In this document: positions 42,302 through 52,594 of the stretch, piece by piece
Layout: each line of letters opens with the position of its first letter
How positions within the stretch are numbered: the first letter of the stretch is position 1
Assembly (NCBI GenBank): GCA_047974845.1
Contig: JBKECQ010000040.1
Span: forward strand, 1 to 64,000
Length of the DNA stretch: 64,000 nt
From: Aminipila sp047974845
Lineage (GTDB): Bacteria; Bacillota; Clostridia; Peptostreptococcales; Anaerovoracaceae
Direction of reading: 5' to 3'
Program-made: the position numbers and the translations under genes
The notes under the pieces: model-generated
Told to the model about the DNA's origin: nothing
The model's input: only the letters and a program-made list of their open reading frames with translations
Database searches by the model: none

Positions 42302-42424
42302 ATTCTCTTTACCTCCTCTATCCAGTCTCGCCATCCAAAGGTAGTGACTTATAGTCACTTTACAAAAACCCATTCTGAGCGGCTTACAATAATGTATAAT
42401 ATCACATTGGACAGGTTGTGTCAA
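42302..42424 (-). promoter_or_regulatory. rplU promoter and candidate L21 leader
   Basis: On the minus strand TTGACA (42419-42424) and TATTAT (42396-42401) are exactly 17 bases apart. The following untranslated leader of about 85 bases contains the stem GTGACT/AGTCAC and a CCTTTGGATGGCGAGAC segment. The position and size fit the L21 autoregulatory leader known in Firmicutes; I could not check it against a covariance model. Confidence 0.6.
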
Positions 42425-42498
42425 ACGTTTTCTATCAATCTATTAAATAAATTTTTCTATATTATGTTAGCATCACAACTGAATAATCCTATATAATT

Positions 42499-43590
42499 CT
42501 ATTCAATAATAACACCATCTTCGTCTACCTCAAAGTCATCTCCCGGCTCTTTAATAGCTTTTTTGGGTTTCATATTTTCTATTAAAAGAGCTTCTATTCT
42601 ATTTAATATTTCAGGATTTTCAGCAAGATAATTCTTAACATTTTCTCTTCCCTGACCAATTCTATTTCCGTCAAAACTGTACCATGAGCCAGCTTTTTCT
42701 ACAATTTTAGCGTCTACCCCACAGTCTAGCACATCACCTTCTCTTGAGATGCCCTTACCATACATAATGTCAAATTCAGCCTGCTTAAATGGTGGAGCTA
42801 CTTTGTTCTTTACAATCTTAACTCTTGTCCTGTTTCCAAGAACTTCATCACCTGATTTAATGCTTTCAATTTTTCTAACATCAAGACGCATTGTAGAGTA
42901 GAACTTAAGAGCTCTACCACCGGTTGTCGTTTCTGGATTACCGAACATTACTCCAACCTTTTCTCTAAGTTGGTTAATAAACACTACAGCAGTATTTGAT
43001 TTATTAATGCTACCTGTAAGTTTTCTCAAAGCTTGAGACATCAATCTTGCCTGAAGACCCACGTGTGAATCCCCCATCTCTCCTTGAATTTCTGCTCGTG
43101 GAACTAATGCTGCCACAGAGTCAACAACAACAATGTCAAGGGAACCACTTCTTACTAACATATCGCATATTTCCAAGCCCTGCTCTCCTGTGTCAGGCTG
43201 AGAAACTATCAATTCATCTATATCAACCCCTAAGTTTCTTGCATATTCAGGATCCAGTGCGTGCTCCGCGTCTATAAATGCGGCTTTGCCACCGGCTTTT
43301 TGAGCTTCAGCAATAATATGTAATGTCAAAGTAGTTTTACCGGATGATTCAGGACCGTATATTTCAATAATTCTTCCTCTGGGAATACCGCCTATCCCTG
43401 AGGCAATATCTAAACTGGCAGAACCTGTTGAAATAGAATCTATATTTAACTTTGCAGAGTCATCTCCAAGCTTCATAATAGCTCCCTGTCCAAATTGTTT
43501 TTGTATTTGAGCCATTGCTTCCTTTAAAGCTTTTTCCTTCTCTTGCGCATTTATATTAACATTCACTTCTTTACTTTTGCTTGACGCCAT
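42499..43590 (-). CDS. recA: Recombinase RecA (363 aa)
   Basis: Walker A GPESSGKTT, the IDAEHALDP loop, VVVDSVAAL Walker B and the L2-region EKVGVMFGNPETTTGG identify RecA. It forms filaments on single-stranded DNA and triggers LexA self-cleavage. A longer frame starts at 43608, but GAGGAGG supports ATG 43590. A LexA box follows its -10. Confidence 0.98.
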   Translation of the reverse strand: MASSKSKEVNVNINAQEKEKALKEAMAQIQKQFGQGAIMKLGDDSAKLNIDSISTGSASLDIASGIGGIPRGRIIEIYGPESSGKTTLTLHIIAEAQKAGGKAAFIDAEHALDPEYARNLGVDIDELIVSQPDTGEQGLEICDMLVRSGSLDIVVVDSVAALVPRAEIQGEMGDSHVGLQARLMSQALRKLTGSINKSNTAVVFINQLREKVGVMFGNPETTTGGRALKFYSTMRLDVRKIESIKSGDEVLGNRTRVKIVKNKVAPPFKQAEFDIMYGKGISREGDVLDCGVDAKIVEKAGSWYSFDGNRIGQGRENVKNYLAENPEILNRIEALLIENMKPKKAIKEPGDDFEVDEDGVIIE

Positions 43591-43612
43591 TGTGATTATC
43601 CTCCTCATTCAT

Positions 43613-43660
43613 GAACATTTGTTCTTTATTAATAATACCCTACCCATTTCTTTTGGTCAA
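43613..43660 (-). promoter_or_regulatory. recA promoter with LexA box
   Basis: Minus strand: TTGACC (43655-43660), 17-base spacer, TATTAT (43632-43637), then the palindrome GAACAAATGTTC (43613-43624) at the expected transcription start. This matches the Gram-positive SOS box core. Confidence 0.8.
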
Positions 43661-43825
43661 TACTTTTTTAATATAATCTAAAAAGTATTTTTAACTGCTC
43701 AATCTAACATTTTAATTACAAACATTTTATTGGTTATTTTTATTATAATATCCAATTTATTACATTTCAAGTGTTTTATAAAATTTGTCGTTTTATATAA
43801 ATTTTTAGATAATGCAAGCAAAGCC

Positions 43826-44335
43826 TTACGAAATCAATGTACCAATCAAATTAAACATATTCAACATGGATAAATATCTATTTTCCTCTCTATTACCATC
43901 AAGTCTTAGCTCTCTATATTCAATTTTATCATCAAATACGGCACAAACATATACAAGACCCACAGGCTTGTCTTTTGTTGCACCTCCCGATCCCGCTATT
44001 CCCGTTACAGATACCCCAACTCTTGTTCCCGCAACCTTTTTAACTCCCTTTGCCATTTCTATAGCTGTTTCCCTGCTTACAGCCCCATATTTATCCAGAG
44101 TTTCTGCTTTTACTCCTAGTTCTTCTATTTTAGCGGTGTTACTGTATGTAACGATACCTCTATCAAAAACGGCAGAAATGACCGGTATATCTGTAATAAA
44201 TTGTGCAAACATACCTCCTGTACATGATTCGGCACTGGCTATTGAGATGTTCTTTTTAATCAACAATTTGCCCACATTTTGCGGCAATTTTTCATCAAGA
44301 CCCATATTATTTTTATCAATAAATTTATTCTCCAT
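43826..44335 (-). CDS. pncC: CinA C-terminal domain nicotinamide-nucleotide amidase PncC (169 aa)
   Basis: The stand-alone CinA C-terminal domain shows SIASAESCTGGMFAQFIT, VSRETAIEMAKGV and VSVTGIAGSGGATKDKPVGLV. It deamidates NMN to NaMN in NAD recycling. Many Firmicutes carry the two-domain CinA upstream of recA; here only the amidase half is present. It is followed by recA. Confidence 0.92.
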   Translation of the reverse strand: MENKFIDKNNMGLDEKLPQNVGKLLIKKNISIASAESCTGGMFAQFITDIPVISAVFDRGIVTYSNTAKIEELGVKAETLDKYGAVSRETAIEMAKGVKKVAGTRVGVSVTGIAGSGGATKDKPVGLVYVCAVFDDKIEYRELRLDGNREENRYLSMLNMFNLIGTLIS

Positions 44336-44427
44336 TAAAAAACACTTCCCTTCTCAGAATGTTACCAGAGCTTAAATTAATAAAGTTTCTAAAGCTCACT
44401 ATAATTAATAATTGTTTCACTAAATAC

Positions 44428-44463
44428 AAAAACATTCCTATATAAAGATATAGAAATGTTTTA
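44428..44463 (-). terminator. Terminator downstream of pgsA
   Basis: AAAACATTCCTATA pairs with TATAGAAATGTTTT (one mismatch) over a 6-base loop. The minus strand continues into TTTTTG. It ends the ftsK-rimO-pgsA transcript. Confidence 0.75.
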
Positions 44464-44475
44464 TACGAATCATTA

Positions 44476-45018
44476 TTACATTGAAAATACGGATTTATTC
44501 TTAGCTACATACTCTATACCGGAATATATAGTCATTATTAATGATGCCCACAAGAATATTGTTGCAAGTAGGCTGATTATTGGAAGTACTGACACGCCCA
44601 GCTGTTCTACATTAACCAGCAATAAAAGAGGAACTGCAATCATTTGAAGAACTGTCTTAATTTTTCCGCTTGTTCCAGCCGCAATAACAATACCTTCTGA
44701 AGCCGCTACAGTTCTCATGCCTGCAACTACAAATTCTCTAGCAAGTATAATAATTAACATCCATCCGGGAACCAATCCGTTTGAAACCATTAAACAAAAT
44801 GCTGAATATACCAGAATCTTATCCGCCAAAGGATCCATAATTTTACCAAAATTAGTTACCAGATTATATTTTCTTGCAATCTGTCCGTCCAGCATATCTG
44901 TTAAGGATGCTACAATAAATATTACAAATGCAATTAGATTATATCCCATCATGTATAATGCCACAAAAAACGGAACCGCTATCATTCTTCCAACTGTCAA
45001 TTTATTAGGTAAATTCAT
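44476..45018 (-). CDS. pgsA: CDP-diacylglycerol-glycerol-3-phosphate phosphatidyltransferase (180 aa)
   Basis: A polytopic membrane enzyme with the CDP-alcohol phosphotransferase motif DMLDGQIARKYN followed by GKIMDPLADK. It makes phosphatidylglycerol phosphate. The order rimO-pgsA-pncC-recA is common in Clostridia. RBS GGAGG. Confidence 0.96.
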   Translation of the reverse strand: MNLPNKLTVGRMIAVPFFVALYMMGYNLIAFVIFIVASLTDMLDGQIARKYNLVTNFGKIMDPLADKILVYSAFCLMVSNGLVPGWMLIIILAREFVVAGMRTVAASEGIVIAAGTSGKIKTVLQMIAVPLLLLVNVEQLGVSVLPIISLLATIFLWASLIMTIYSGIEYVAKNKSVFSM

Positions 45019-45020
45019 AT

Positions 45021-46340
45021 TTAAACCTCCACTCCCACTAAATCATAATCAAAAGCGTCTTTTATTTCAACCTTAACCATATCTCCCGGCTTTAGTTCCT
45101 TACTAGAATTGAAAATAACAGAATTATCAATTTCAGGTGCATCATATTGTGTCCTTCCAATGTAAGCACCATCTTCATCTTTTTCTTCTACCATCACTTC
45201 ATATACTTTACCTATTTTGGATTGGTTTGATTCAAGAGAAATTTCCAGCTGTAATCTCATAATTGAATCTTTTCTTCGTTCTTTGACATCGGAGCGAACT
45301 TGTCCCTTCATCTCTGCTGCCGGCGTTCCTTCTTCCTTGGAATAAGCAAATACACCTAAACGTTCAAATTTCATTTTATCTACAAAATCATATAATTCTT
45401 CAAATTCTTCTTTTGTTTCCCCGGGAAATCCTGTGATTAATGTAGTTCTTATATGAATATCCGGCATGGCTGTTCTCAATTTATTTATTGTATTCTTTAT
45501 ACTGTGGCTGGTAGAACGTCTATTCATCAATTCTAAAATCTTATCACTTGAATGTTGGATTGGAATATCAATGTATTTGCATACTTTCTCTTCACTTGCC
45601 ATTACTTCAATCAGTTCGTCAGTAATTCTGTCCTCATAGCAATACATTAATCTAATCCAATGTATTCCCTCAATTGCGCACAGCTTTTTGACTAACTTCG
45701 CAAGACTAAATTCGCCGTATATGTCAATGCCATATGCTGTTGCGTCTTGAGCTATAAGTATTATTTCTTTACAGCCCTTTTCAGCTAACAGGTTAGCTTC
45801 CTCTAGGATATCTTCTTCTCTTCTGCTTCTAAAGTGCCCTCTTATATGCGGTATAACACAGTATGCACAAACATTATCACAGCCTTCAGCAATTTTTATT
45901 GTTTCGCTATATGGATTTTTAGAGATTCTTCTTGCTTTTATCTCTGTAAATTCCTTATTGCAATCATATACATGAATTTTTCTCTCTGTTTCATGCTTTT
46001 CTATTATCTCCGGTAATTTATCATACTCATTTACACCCAAGAAAACATCTACTTCCGGCATTTCATCGAAAAGCTCATGGCTGTATCTTTTTGATAAACA
46101 GCCCGAAACAATAAGCATTTGCTTTTTTCCCTGTGATTCTTTTATATCTGCCATTTCTAAAATCTTATCTATTGATTCTTTTTTGGCGTCATTTATAAAT
46201 CCGCAAGTGTTTACAATAATCACATCACTGTCAATTACGTTGTCAACAATTATATGTCCATTATCTTCCAGTAAGCCTGCTGCCATTTCAGAGTCACTGG
46301 CATTCTTAGGGCATCCCAATGTTTCAAAATATATATTCAT
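45021..46340 (-). CDS. rimO: Ribosomal protein S12 methylthiotransferase RimO (439 aa)
   Basis: An N-terminal MTTase domain with three cysteines (GCPKN, TCGFI, SGCLSKRY), a radical-SAM core with GCDNVCAYCVIPHIRG, and a C-terminal TRAM domain. It adds a methylthio group to an aspartate of S12. Separated from pgsA by 2 bp. Confidence 0.96.
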   Translation of the reverse strand: MNIYFETLGCPKNASDSEMAAGLLEDNGHIIVDNVIDSDVIIVNTCGFINDAKKESIDKILEMADIKESQGKKQMLIVSGCLSKRYSHELFDEMPEVDVFLGVNEYDKLPEIIEKHETERKIHVYDCNKEFTEIKARRISKNPYSETIKIAEGCDNVCAYCVIPHIRGHFRSRREEDILEEANLLAEKGCKEIILIAQDATAYGIDIYGEFSLAKLVKKLCAIEGIHWIRLMYCYEDRITDELIEVMASEEKVCKYIDIPIQHSSDKILELMNRRSTSHSIKNTINKLRTAMPDIHIRTTLITGFPGETKEEFEELYDFVDKMKFERLGVFAYSKEEGTPAAEMKGQVRSDVKERRKDSIMRLQLEISLESNQSKIGKVYEVMVEEKDEDGAYIGRTQYDAPEIDNSVIFNSSKELKPGDMVKVEIKDAFDYDLVGVEV

Positions 46341-46372
46341 CTAATACTTCCTTTTTATTTTAATAAACTATA

Positions 46373-49129
46373 TCAAATCTCTTCCGGTACTGATTTATCC
46401 TCTAAAGCCTCACTGCCCTCACTATGTAAACCCATAAACTCGTCTAATGTCATAAGTACCTGTCTAGGTCTACTTCCGTCAGCAGGGCCAACAATACCTC
46501 TGGCCTCCATCATATCTATTATTCTTGCCGCTCTGTTGTAACCTATTCTAAATCTTCTTTGAAGCATGGAAACCGATGCTTGTTCTGCACGAACAACGGT
46601 TTCAATTGCATCAGGTAAAAGCTCATCTCCATCGTCTGCAACCTCAGGTGTAGAATTTGCTTTTTCAATGGTATGTATAACATCATTTGCATATTCAGCA
46701 TTTGTACATTGTTTTTTCAAGTGCTCTATAACATTATGCACTTCTGAATCTGAAATAAAGTTTCCTTGAACTCTTACCGGTTTGCCTGAGCCTAAAGGAT
46801 TGAAAAGCATATCACCCTTACCTACTAGTTTTTCTGCTCCAGCCATATCTAATATAGTTCTTGAGTCAAACTGGGAAGATACTGCAAAAGCGATTCTTGA
46901 AGGTATATTTGCTTTTATTACACCTGTAATGATGTCAACTGAAGGTCTTTGTGTAGCAACGATCAAATGCATACCTGCAGCTCTTGCCATCTGCGCTAAT
47001 CTGCAAATAGATTCTTCTACCTGTGAAGGTGCTGCCATCATCAAGTCTGCAAGCTCGTCTATAATTATAACAATTTGTGGCATAACTCTGTCAGGCTCAC
47101 CCTTTTGTTTAACTGAATCGTTAAATCCTGCTAAATCTCTTACGCCCTCTTCTGCAAATTTCTTATACCTGTCCGTCATTTCAGCAACTGCCCAATTTAA
47201 CGCAGCCGCAGCCTTACTTGGCTCTGTAACAACCGGAATAAGCATATGCGGTATCCCGTTGTAGTTTCCAAGTTCAACAACCTTAGGGTCAATAAGTACA
47301 AATTTTACTTCATCTGGCTTAGCTTTGTATAAAATACTAATAATAATACTATTTATACAAACACTCTTACCAGAACCTGTAGAACCTGCAATAAGCATAT
47401 GAGGCATTGATTTAAGGTCAGCCACAATAGCTTTGCCTGCTATGTCCTTACCTACTGCAAAAGTAATTTTTGATTTAGAGTCCCTAAATTCTTTTGAATC
47501 AACAATTTCCCTTAAGGTAACCATGTTTATTTTTTCATTTTCTACCTCGATACCAACTGCAGCTTTACCGGGTATTGGAGCTTCTATTCTTATACTCTTA
47601 GCTTCAAGGTTAAGTGCAATATCGTCAGCAAGCCTAACTATACTGCTTACCTTTACTCCGGTGTTAGGATGAATTTCATATCTTGTTACTGCCGGTCCTT
47701 GAGTTACTTGAACCACCTTAGCATCCACCTTAAAATCTTGTAATGTCTTTTCAAGCTTTGCCGCCTTTGCTTTTAAATTGTTGGCTAAAGCCGCATCATT
47801 TTTATTAGTATTATTTTTATTTAAAAACTCTATTAATGGGAATTCGTACTTTGCCATAGCCTCAGCCGATTTGCTTAAATTAAGTTCATTTTGGTTTAAC
47901 TGGGCATTTGCCGCCTCCTGCTTTGTAAGCTTCATTTGCATCTGTTGTCCTCTCTCTTGAACATCAGATTTATTTCTATCTTCAATGGCCTGCCTTGAGG
48001 TAAATGAATTCTCCCTTGATGGAGCAATTTTATGTTCAGGTTCTGCCGCAAAAGAGATGGATGTTGAAGCCCCAGCGGCCGTAACATTTGCCGCTGAAGA
48101 TATAATGCTTGGCATTACAGTTACGCTCTGCTCTTCATCATGTAAATTTACTGTATTGGAGTTCACTGCTTTAATATTGCCTAGATCGCCTTCCAGTCCA
48201 AACCCATCAGGTACAGGTACTATTTCCTCTAACCCATAACTGATTTTGATTTCCGGCTCACTTTTTACATCGATTTTAGCATCTTTTTCCTTAACTTCCT
48301 CTGAATCTTTATCATTCTTAAAAAGCTTATCATCAATCATATATCCAAGGATATTCTTCTTTTTCTCAGATGCCTTAGCTTGAGTAACAAGAGGTGTATA
48401 GGATTTTTTAACGTCAATCTCAAGTTGTTTTTGCTTCTCCGCTTGTACTATTTCTTCTTTTTCAGCAGCCTCTTTATTCATTTGTTTCTTTATTTGTCTC
48501 TTTAGTTTGTAATCACTGACAACCTGTGACATAGGAGTATTTACAAGCATCATTAAACAAATAATAATAACCACTGAGGAGAATATGTATAATCCGGTTA
48601 CACCAATTGCAACAATTACAACCAGAGCAAGGAGCATTCCAATAACTCCCCCATTCGTTGCGTTTACACCATTTGCAAACCATTTTTGCAAATCAATATA
48701 CGCAAATGAAATATTTTCAATTTCTATAAATCTCGCACTGTATATTATAGAAAACATTAAAAATGTCACTACCAGCAATATTGCCGAGCGTTTATTCGCA
48801 TGAGTAGTTTTTTTCATTAATAGTAGTATTCCATAAAGAATTAAATAATATGGCAAAATAATTGCTACTTGTCCGAAAAACCCTAAAAAGAAGTTTTTTA
48901 TAATTAAGCCTATTTCACCTGCGGCCTTAGTTTGTATAGCCACAGCAAAAAAAAGACCTAAGGCAATTATAATTACAGCCCAAATTTCATCTTTAACTCT
49001 AACTCCTGTAGAATTCTTATTATCCTTCGCTTTAGCAGCAGAACTGCTTCTAGTTGTTTTCTTTTTCGCCGCCGATGTTTTGTTTTTGCTACCGGCAGGT
49101 CTCCCTGGCTTCTTTTTTTCTTCCGCCAT
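46373..49129 (-). CDS. ftsK: DNA translocase FtsK/SpoIIIE (918 aa)
   Basis: A Lys/Ala/Ser-rich N-terminus precedes four or five TM helices (about residues 50-200), a long acidic linker, the motor domain with Walker A GSTGSGKS and VIIIDELADL, and the C-terminal gamma winged helix (RRFRIGYNRAARIID). It pumps chromosomes through the septum, including into the forespore. The gamma domain reads polar motifs and in XerCD systems activates recombination at dif, relevant to the putative dif here. Confidence 0.96.
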   Translation of the reverse strand: MAEEKKKPGRPAGSKNKTSAAKKKTTRSSSAAKAKDNKNSTGVRVKDEIWAVIIIALGLFFAVAIQTKAAGEIGLIIKNFFLGFFGQVAIILPYYLILYGILLLMKKTTHANKRSAILLVVTFLMFSIIYSARFIEIENISFAYIDLQKWFANGVNATNGGVIGMLLALVVIVAIGVTGLYIFSSVVIIICLMMLVNTPMSQVVSDYKLKRQIKKQMNKEAAEKEEIVQAEKQKQLEIDVKKSYTPLVTQAKASEKKKNILGYMIDDKLFKNDKDSEEVKEKDAKIDVKSEPEIKISYGLEEIVPVPDGFGLEGDLGNIKAVNSNTVNLHDEEQSVTVMPSIISSAANVTAAGASTSISFAAEPEHKIAPSRENSFTSRQAIEDRNKSDVQERGQQMQMKLTKQEAANAQLNQNELNLSKSAEAMAKYEFPLIEFLNKNNTNKNDAALANNLKAKAAKLEKTLQDFKVDAKVVQVTQGPAVTRYEIHPNTGVKVSSIVRLADDIALNLEAKSIRIEAPIPGKAAVGIEVENEKINMVTLREIVDSKEFRDSKSKITFAVGKDIAGKAIVADLKSMPHMLIAGSTGSGKSVCINSIIISILYKAKPDEVKFVLIDPKVVELGNYNGIPHMLIPVVTEPSKAAAALNWAVAEMTDRYKKFAEEGVRDLAGFNDSVKQKGEPDRVMPQIVIIIDELADLMMAAPSQVEESICRLAQMARAAGMHLIVATQRPSVDIITGVIKANIPSRIAFAVSSQFDSRTILDMAGAEKLVGKGDMLFNPLGSGKPVRVQGNFISDSEVHNVIEHLKKQCTNAEYANDVIHTIEKANSTPEVADDGDELLPDAIETVVRAEQASVSMLQRRFRIGYNRAARIIDMMEARGIVGPADGSRPRQVLMTLDEFMGLHSEGSEALEDKSVPEEI

Positions 49130-49250
49130 ATAGTAATACCTCGCTAAATAAATTTTATAATTTCATGTTTAATATTTATAAACTTAACTTTATTGCTTGT
49201 ACTATTTCTAGCATAATCAATAAATTTAGTTTTTTAGTTTTTTCTTTTAT

Positions 49251-50084
49251 TTATAAAAATAGAGCATATATAATAACTGCAACTCCTAAAATCCAAGTGT
49301 AATATGAAAAATAGCATAATTTCTTCTTAGATACGAAATTAATCATTGTTTTAATTGCTACAAGACCTGAAACTGCTGAAACTATTACGCCTGCAAGAAT
49401 GGGAATAACTAATTGCATATCCATTCCCTGTTCAAAGGCCGCCGGTGCTTCCAATACCACAGAGCCCAATATAGATGGGATAGATATAAGAAAAGCAAAC
49501 TTTACGGCAAGCTCTCTGTTTAGTCCGCAAATCAACCCACCAAACAAAGTTGAACCCGATCTTGAAATACCCGGGGTTATGGCGATTCCTTGACAGATAC
49601 CCACAAGAATTGCGTGTCTGAATTTCATGTTTTTTATTTCAAGTTTGTTATTATTTACTCTTTCCGCTATCCAAAGGATTGTTCCTGTCATAATAAGTCC
49701 AATGCCTATTGGCAACAGTGAAGTATAAAAGCTTGCAAATAAATCATTGAAACATATTCCTATTAATGCTGTTGGAATCGTTGCAACGATAATCATATAT
49801 CCTAGCTTTCTAGTTTGGTTCTTATTTGCACCAAGACCTTTGCCTGTAAAAATATCCTTTATTACGAAACCTAATTCAATAAATAATTCTACAATGTCAC
49901 GCCAATACACAATAAATACAGAAATCAAAGTGCCCAAATGAAGAAGTACCGCAAATGTAAGCACGCTTTCCCCTTCAATTCCAAAGAAATACTGTAATAG
50001 GGCAAGATGTCCTGAACTACTAATAGGAAGGAATTCTGCCAACCCCTGAACAAAACCCAACACTATAGCTTCAAATAACGTCAA
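49251..50084 (-). CDS. uppP: Undecaprenyl-diphosphatase UppP/BacA (277 aa)
   Basis: A polytopic membrane protein with the catalytic motifs GLAEFLPISSSGHL and GICQGIAITPGISRSGST. It recycles undecaprenyl diphosphate for wall synthesis and confers bacitracin tolerance. The start is TTG at 50084 behind AAAGGGG. Single gene. Confidence 0.95.
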   Translation of the reverse strand: MTLFEAIVLGFVQGLAEFLPISSSGHLALLQYFFGIEGESVLTFAVLLHLGTLISVFIVYWRDIVELFIELGFVIKDIFTGKGLGANKNQTRKLGYMIIVATIPTALIGICFNDLFASFYTSLLPIGIGLIMTGTILWIAERVNNNKLEIKNMKFRHAILVGICQGIAITPGISRSGSTLFGGLICGLNRELAVKFAFLISIPSILGSVVLEAPAAFEQGMDMQLVIPILAGVIVSAVSGLVAIKTMINFVSKKKLCYFSYYTWILGVAVIIYALFL

Positions 50085-50325
50085 TTTAAGATTCCCCTTT
50101 CATTTTTCAAGTCAATAATAATTGAAAAATATCGCTCAGAAATATTTATAAAAGCCAATTTCATATGTGTCTTTTAAGGCTATTCCCTATGCAATAAAAT
50201 ACCAACCTATAGTATAGCACAATTTTTCATATAAAACCAGTAAATTACAATGATAAAATCTCCAAATAGCCTAATTACTGCCAACTTACATAAGGGTATC
50301 CCCCATTTTAATTACCATAAAATAA

Positions 50326-50356
50326 ACACCTGTATTACTAAACATAACACAAGTGT
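50326..50356 (-). terminator. Probable terminator downstream of asd
   Basis: ACACCTGT (50326-50333) pairs with ACAAGTGT (50349-50356) with one wobble; the minus strand continues into TTTATTTTA. The 294-base gap between asd and uppP otherwise shows nothing. Confidence 0.5.
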
Positions 50357-50378
50357 CTATTGCATATAAATTATTCTA

Positions 50379-51464
50379 TTATTTTGCCTTTATAAAGCCT
50401 TTAGCTGTCAGTGTTTCTGCACAAAGGACTGCTCCTCCTGCTGCACCTCTAACAGTATTGTGGGAAAGACCAACAAATTTAAAATCATAAACGTTATCTT
50501 CACGAATTCGTCCGATGGATACACCCATGCCGTTTTCATAATCCACATCAGCTTTTACCTGAGGTCTATTATCTTCTTCACAATATTGAATAAATTGCTT
50601 AGGCGCATTTGGAAGGTTCAATTCCTGTGCAATTCCTTTAAAGCTTCTCAATTTTTCAATAAGCTGTTCTTTAGTTGGTTTCTTTCTGAATTTTACAAAT
50701 ACTGCGGCTGTATGTCCGTTCAAAACCGGAACTCTAATACATTGACATGTTATTACAGGTTCATTGGCTTTAACTATTACGCCATCTTCTATTTTACCCC
50801 AAACACGTAGAGGTTCTTGTTCGCTCTTTTCTTCTTCCCCTCCGATATAAGGTATAATATTCTCAACCATTTCAGGCCATTCCACAAAGGTCTTCCCTGC
50901 TCCGGATATAGCTTGATATGTAGTTGCAACTACCTCGTAAGGTTCAAATTCCTTCCATGCAGTTAAAGCAGGCACATAACTCTGAATAGAGCAGTTTGGC
51001 TTAACAGCAATAAAACCATTTGTTGTTCCTAAACGTTTTTTCTGGAATTCAATAACTTCAAAATGTTCAGGATTTATTTCCGGTATAACCATAGGAACAT
51101 CCGGTGTCCATCTATGTGCACTATTATTTGAAACTACAGGAGTTTCTGTTTTTGCATAGGCTTCCTCGATTGCTTGAATTTCCTCTTTAGTCATATCTAC
51201 AGCACTGAAAACGAAGTCTACTGTTTCAGCAACCTTTTCAACCTCATTAACATTCATTACAAGAATATTTTTAACGCTTTCAGGCATTGGAGTAGTCATC
51301 TTCCATCTTTGCCCTACTGCTTCTTCATATGTCTTACCCGCACTTCTTTGGCTAGCAGCAATGGTTACAACTTCAAACCAAGGATGATTCTCCAAAAGAG
51401 AAATAAAACGCTGTCCAACCATTCCAGTCCCGCCTAGAATGCCTACTTTTAATTTCTTGTCCAT
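50379..51464 (-). CDS. asd: Aspartate-semialdehyde dehydrogenase (361 aa)
   Basis: The NADP-binding ILGGTGMVGQRF N-terminus and the catalytic cysteine in KPNCSIQSYV are clear. The length and the WPEMVENIIPYIGGEEEKSEQE region indicate the archaeal/fungal-type Asd subgroup. It reduces aspartyl phosphate on the way to lysine, threonine and methionine, and is divergent from dapA, the next lysine-pathway enzyme. Confidence 0.95.
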   Translation of the reverse strand: MDKKLKVGILGGTGMVGQRFISLLENHPWFEVVTIAASQRSAGKTYEEAVGQRWKMTTPMPESVKNILVMNVNEVEKVAETVDFVFSAVDMTKEEIQAIEEAYAKTETPVVSNNSAHRWTPDVPMVIPEINPEHFEVIEFQKKRLGTTNGFIAVKPNCSIQSYVPALTAWKEFEPYEVVATTYQAISGAGKTFVEWPEMVENIIPYIGGEEEKSEQEPLRVWGKIEDGVIVKANEPVITCQCIRVPVLNGHTAAVFVKFRKKPTKEQLIEKLRSFKGIAQELNLPNAPKQFIQYCEEDNRPQVKADVDYENGMGVSIGRIREDNVYDFKFVGLSHNTVRGAAGGAVLCAETLTAKGFIKAK

Positions 51465-51692
51465 ATTCTTCTCTCCTTTTCTTTATATGTTAACTATATA
51501 TTTTATGTATTATCACTATTTTTTGTTCTTAATTTGTTATTTTATCACAATTATCTTGTGTATTCAATATATTTTAAAGTTTATTCTTATTTTTAGTCAT
51601 AATTAAAAACTTTTGTCAGCCCCGTGAATATATTGAGATTATATAACATTTATTTAAATGTATTTTATGTAGAACGAAAGGATGATAAGTAT

Positions 51693-52583
51693 ATGACACT
51701 TTTCACAGGTGCCGCAGTAGCACTTGTAACACCTTTTAAAGACGGAAAGGTGGATTTTTCTGCTATGGAAAAGCTTATTGATTGGCAGATTAATGAAGGC
51801 ATTGATGCAATCGTAAGCTGTGGAACTACAGGTGAAGCTTCCACACTAAGTACTGAAGAACATATTGAAGTAGTTCAATTTACAGTAGAAAAAACTGCAG
51901 GTAGAGTCCCTGTTATCGCAGGCGCAGGCAGTAATAATACACAGCATGCTATCTTGATGGCTACGGAACTTCAACGTGCTGGCGTGGATGGGCTATTACT
52001 TGTTACTCCTTATTATAACAAATGCTCTCAAAAAGGCTTAATCAGCCACTATAAAGCAATTGCAAATGCAGTAGAAATTCCATGTATATTATATTCTGTT
52101 CCCAGCCGTACAGGTGTTAATATTACACCGGATACAGTTGCAGAGCTATGCACTCACCCAAATATTGTTGGAATTAAAGAAGCAACAGGAAATATTTCAC
52201 AGGTTGTTGAAATAGCTAAATACGTTTCTTCAGATTTTGCGCTTTACTCTGGTAACGATGATATGGTTGTGCCACTTCTTTCTATGGGAGGCTCAGGTTG
52301 TATCTCTACAGTAGCCAATATAATCCCTAAGGATGCACATGATATGATTGAGGCATATCTTACCGAACATTATACAAAAGCCAGAGAAATGCAGTTAAGA
52401 ATGAAATCTTTAATAGACTCAATGTTTATAGAAGTAAACCCTATACCTGTAAAAGCGGCCTTACATATGATGGGCCTAATTGAAAAAGAATACAGGTTAC
52501 CTCTTTGCGAACCAGACAATAAAACCTTATACAGAATATCTGAAGAAATGAAAAGCTATGGGCTGTTAAATACTAATCTATAG
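51693..52583 (+). CDS. dapA: 4-hydroxy-tetrahydrodipicolinate synthase (296 aa)
   Basis: The motifs VSCGTTGEASTL and the Schiff-base lysine in VGIKEATGN, with YYNK and SVPSRTGVN, identify DapA. It condenses aspartate semialdehyde with pyruvate, supplying lysine, peptidoglycan and spore dipicolinate. The frame is open from 51624, but ATG 51693 follows AAAGGATGA. It is one of few plus-strand genes right of the element. Confidence 0.96.
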   Translation: MTLFTGAAVALVTPFKDGKVDFSAMEKLIDWQINEGIDAIVSCGTTGEASTLSTEEHIEVVQFTVEKTAGRVPVIAGAGSNNTQHAILMATELQRAGVDGLLLVTPYYNKCSQKGLISHYKAIANAVEIPCILYSVPSRTGVNITPDTVAELCTHPNIVGIKEATGNISQVVEIAKYVSSDFALYSGNDDMVVPLLSMGGSGCISTVANIIPKDAHDMIEAYLTEHYTKAREMQLRMKSLIDSMFIEVNPIPVKAALHMMGLIEKEYRLPLCEPDNKTLYRISEEMKSYGLLNTNL

Positions 52584-52594
52584 GGACTGTAATA

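Noticed and set aside
43812..44375. 187-aa plus-strand frame opposite pncC
   Set aside because: It is the antisense shadow of a clear PncC gene with conserved motifs.
46782..47264. 160-aa plus-strand frame opposite ftsK
   Set aside because: It is antisense to the conserved FtsK motor domain and has no supporting start signals.
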